Part shown: positions 4,951 through 5,790 of the stretch, in pieces
Position numbering within the stretch: position 1 is the first letter of the stretch
How the letters are laid out: every line of letters begins with the position of its first letter
Assembly: GCA_019689775.1 (NCBI GenBank)
Contig: JADGGV010000279.1
Location: forward strand, 1 to 5,790
Reading direction: 5' to 3'
Origin: Gemmatimonadota bacterium
Lineage (GTDB): Bacteria > Gemmatimonadota > Gemmatimonadetes > Longimicrobiales > RSA9
Length of the DNA stretch: 5,790 nucleotides
Translations under genes and position numbers: made by a program
The notes under the pieces: model-generated
Databases searched by the model: none
The model's input: only the letters and a program-made list of their open reading frames with translations
Told to the model about the DNA's origin: nothing

Positions 4951-5790
4951 TCCTGCTGGGAATCGCGCTCGGTTTCTGGCTCGGCGGCGCGGCCGTCGCG
5001 CTGCTCGTCGGGCGGCGCGCCTGGGCGGGGCGGCTCGGCGCGGGCGCGGCGGTGGCCGGCGGCGTGGCCGCGTCGGCGTCGGCGGTCGGGGTGCTGGCCT
5101 CGGGGGTGGCGCAGAGCTGGGGCGCGCCGTGGCGGCTGCCGGCCGGTTCGCTGGCGCTGCGCCTGGACGGGCTTGCCGCGTGCTTCCTGCTACTCGTCGC
5201 GTCGGTCGGCGCGCTCTGCGCAATTTACGGCGTCGGCTACCTGGAGCGGCATTCGCACGAGCGGGGGGCGGGCGGGTCGTTCGCCGCGTACAACGTGTTG
5301 CTGGCGAGCATGGCGGTCGTGGTCACGGCGAGCGACCTCGTGCTGCTGCTGATCGCGTGGGAGCTGATGACGCTGGTCTCGTGGCGGCTCGTGGTGAGCG
5401 ACCACGAGGAGGCGGCGGTGCGCGCGGCGGGGCTCCAGTACCTGGTGGCGAGCCACCTGGCGACGGCCGCTCTGCTGCTGCTGGTCCTGCTGCTGGGCGC
5501 GGCGAGCGGCACCTACGCGGTCGTGGCCGTTCCGGGTGGGGCCGCGCTGCCGAGCGGGCTGCTGTTCGTGCTCGCGCTCGTCGGCTTCGGCACGAAGGCG
5601 GGGATCGTGCCGCTGCACGTCTGGCTGCCGGATGCGCATCCGGCGGCGCCGTCGCACGTCTCGGCGGTGATGTCGGCCGTCATGGTCACGATGGGCTTCT
5701 ACGGGCTGGCGCGGTTCCTCCCGTTGTTCGGCGAGCCGGCGGTCTGGTGGGGGGTCGTGCTGCTGGCGCTGGGAGCGCTGGGGGCGGTGG
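4947..5790 (+). CDS. HyfB/HycC-like proton-translocating membrane subunit (complex I / group 4 hydrogenase family), 5' part
   Basis: The first 281 residues are present and the frame is open to the window edge. GTG 4947 is chosen because it overlaps the upstream stop by 4 bases, has a good ribosome site, and gives a hydrophobic N-terminus at once (MILLGIALGFWLGGAAVALL). Further membrane segments lie near 32-52, 72-94, 113-126, 129-150, 163-185, 203-222, 235-260 and 265-281. Family hallmarks are LRLDGLAACFLLLVASVG (71-88), AWELMTLVSW with Glu139 in the fifth main helix, GFGTKAG with Lys217, and VPLHVWLPDAHPAAPSHVSAVMS (221-243). These are the ion-pumping residues of the Mrp/NuoL/NuoN antiporter-like module. 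The HWLPDAHPAAPSHVS-like stretch is closest to HyfB/HycC-type subunits of membrane-bound hydrogenases, formate hydrogenlyase and hydrogenase-related (Ehr-type) complexes. NuoL or MrpA/D remain alternatives until the downstream genes are seen. Arg147 (SWRLVV) sits where the family usually has an uncharged aromatic residue (SYFLV). Confidence 0.87.
   Translation, partial: MILLGIALGFWLGGAAVALLVGRRAWAGRLGAGAAVAGGVAASASAVGVLASGVAQSWGAPWRLPAGSLALRLDGLAACFLLLVASVGALCAIYGVGYLERHSHERGAGGSFAAYNVLLASMAVVVTASDLVLLLIAWELMTLVSWRLVVSDHEEAAVRAAGLQYLVASHLATAALLLLVLLLGAASGTYAVVAVPGGAALPSGLLFVLALVGFGTKAGIVPLHVWLPDAHPAAPSHVSAVMSAVMVTMGFYGLARFLPLFGEPAVWWGVVLLALGALGAV

Noticed and set aside
4147..5223. Long antisense frame of 358 codons opposite the EIIA-HTH and HyfB-like genes
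   Set aside because: It is Arg/Pro/Gln-rich with no motif and lies opposite two confidently identified genes. It is an antisense shadow.
1..5790. tRNA, rRNA, CRISPR array, insertion sequence ends or integration sites
   Set aside because: Nearly every base is accounted for by coding sequence. No regularly spaced repeats, transposase frames, terminal inverted repeats or tRNA-like cloverleaf were seen.

Overview
This is a gene-dense stretch of a very GC-rich bacterial chromosome (by eye about three quarters G+C, with nearly every third codon position G or C). All genes lie on the + strand and sit in two tight groups. The codon bias, the overlapping start/stop junctions and the family content fit a high-GC Gram-negative or deep-branching soil/sediment bacterium (for example myxobacterial/Deltaproteobacterial, Gemmatimonadota, Rokubacteria or Methylomirabilota-like). 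The sequence alone does not settle the phylum.

Region 1 (1-4232) is an ABC transporter operon of the type annotated as AttEFGH. It holds the 3' end of an ATP-binding subunit (1-291), an 848-residue FtsX/MacB-type permease (288-2834) whose GTG start overlaps the ATPase stop by 4 bases, and a secreted lipocalin-like protein of the CrtC/AttH family (2838-4232) that starts 3 bases after the permease stop behind a strong Shine-Dalgarno sequence. The three products probably work together at the cell envelope: ATPase and permease act on a lipid or lipid-linked cargo, and the AttH-like protein binds or modifies that cargo outside the inner membrane. The cargo cannot be read from the sequence.

Region 2 (about 4100-4240) is the junction. 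The last 56 or so codons of attH lie beyond the conserved CrtC domain, lose the strong GC3 bias, and contain a plausible sigma70-like promoter (TTGCCA-16-TACATT). Downstream are three copies of a GGCGCCAC-like element arranged so that the middle copy can pair with either neighbour. This looks like a regulatory leader or a multi-site operator for the next operon.

Region 3 (4240-5790) starts a second operon. It encodes an unusual one-protein regulator that joins an excisionase/MerR-type DNA-binding domain to a PTS EIIA (fructose/nitrogen type) domain with an intact phospho-acceptor histidine. With a 4-base overlap it is followed by the 5' part of a HyfB/HycC-like proton-pumping membrane subunit (complex I / group 4 hydrogenase family), which runs off the window. 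The arrangement suggests that phosphorylation state of a PTS-type relay is wired to an energy-converting membrane complex. That link is inference from gene order.

The most interesting points are the EIIA-HTH/HyfB pairing, the mutually exclusive hairpins just ahead of it, and the marked change of codon and strand composition between the two operons.
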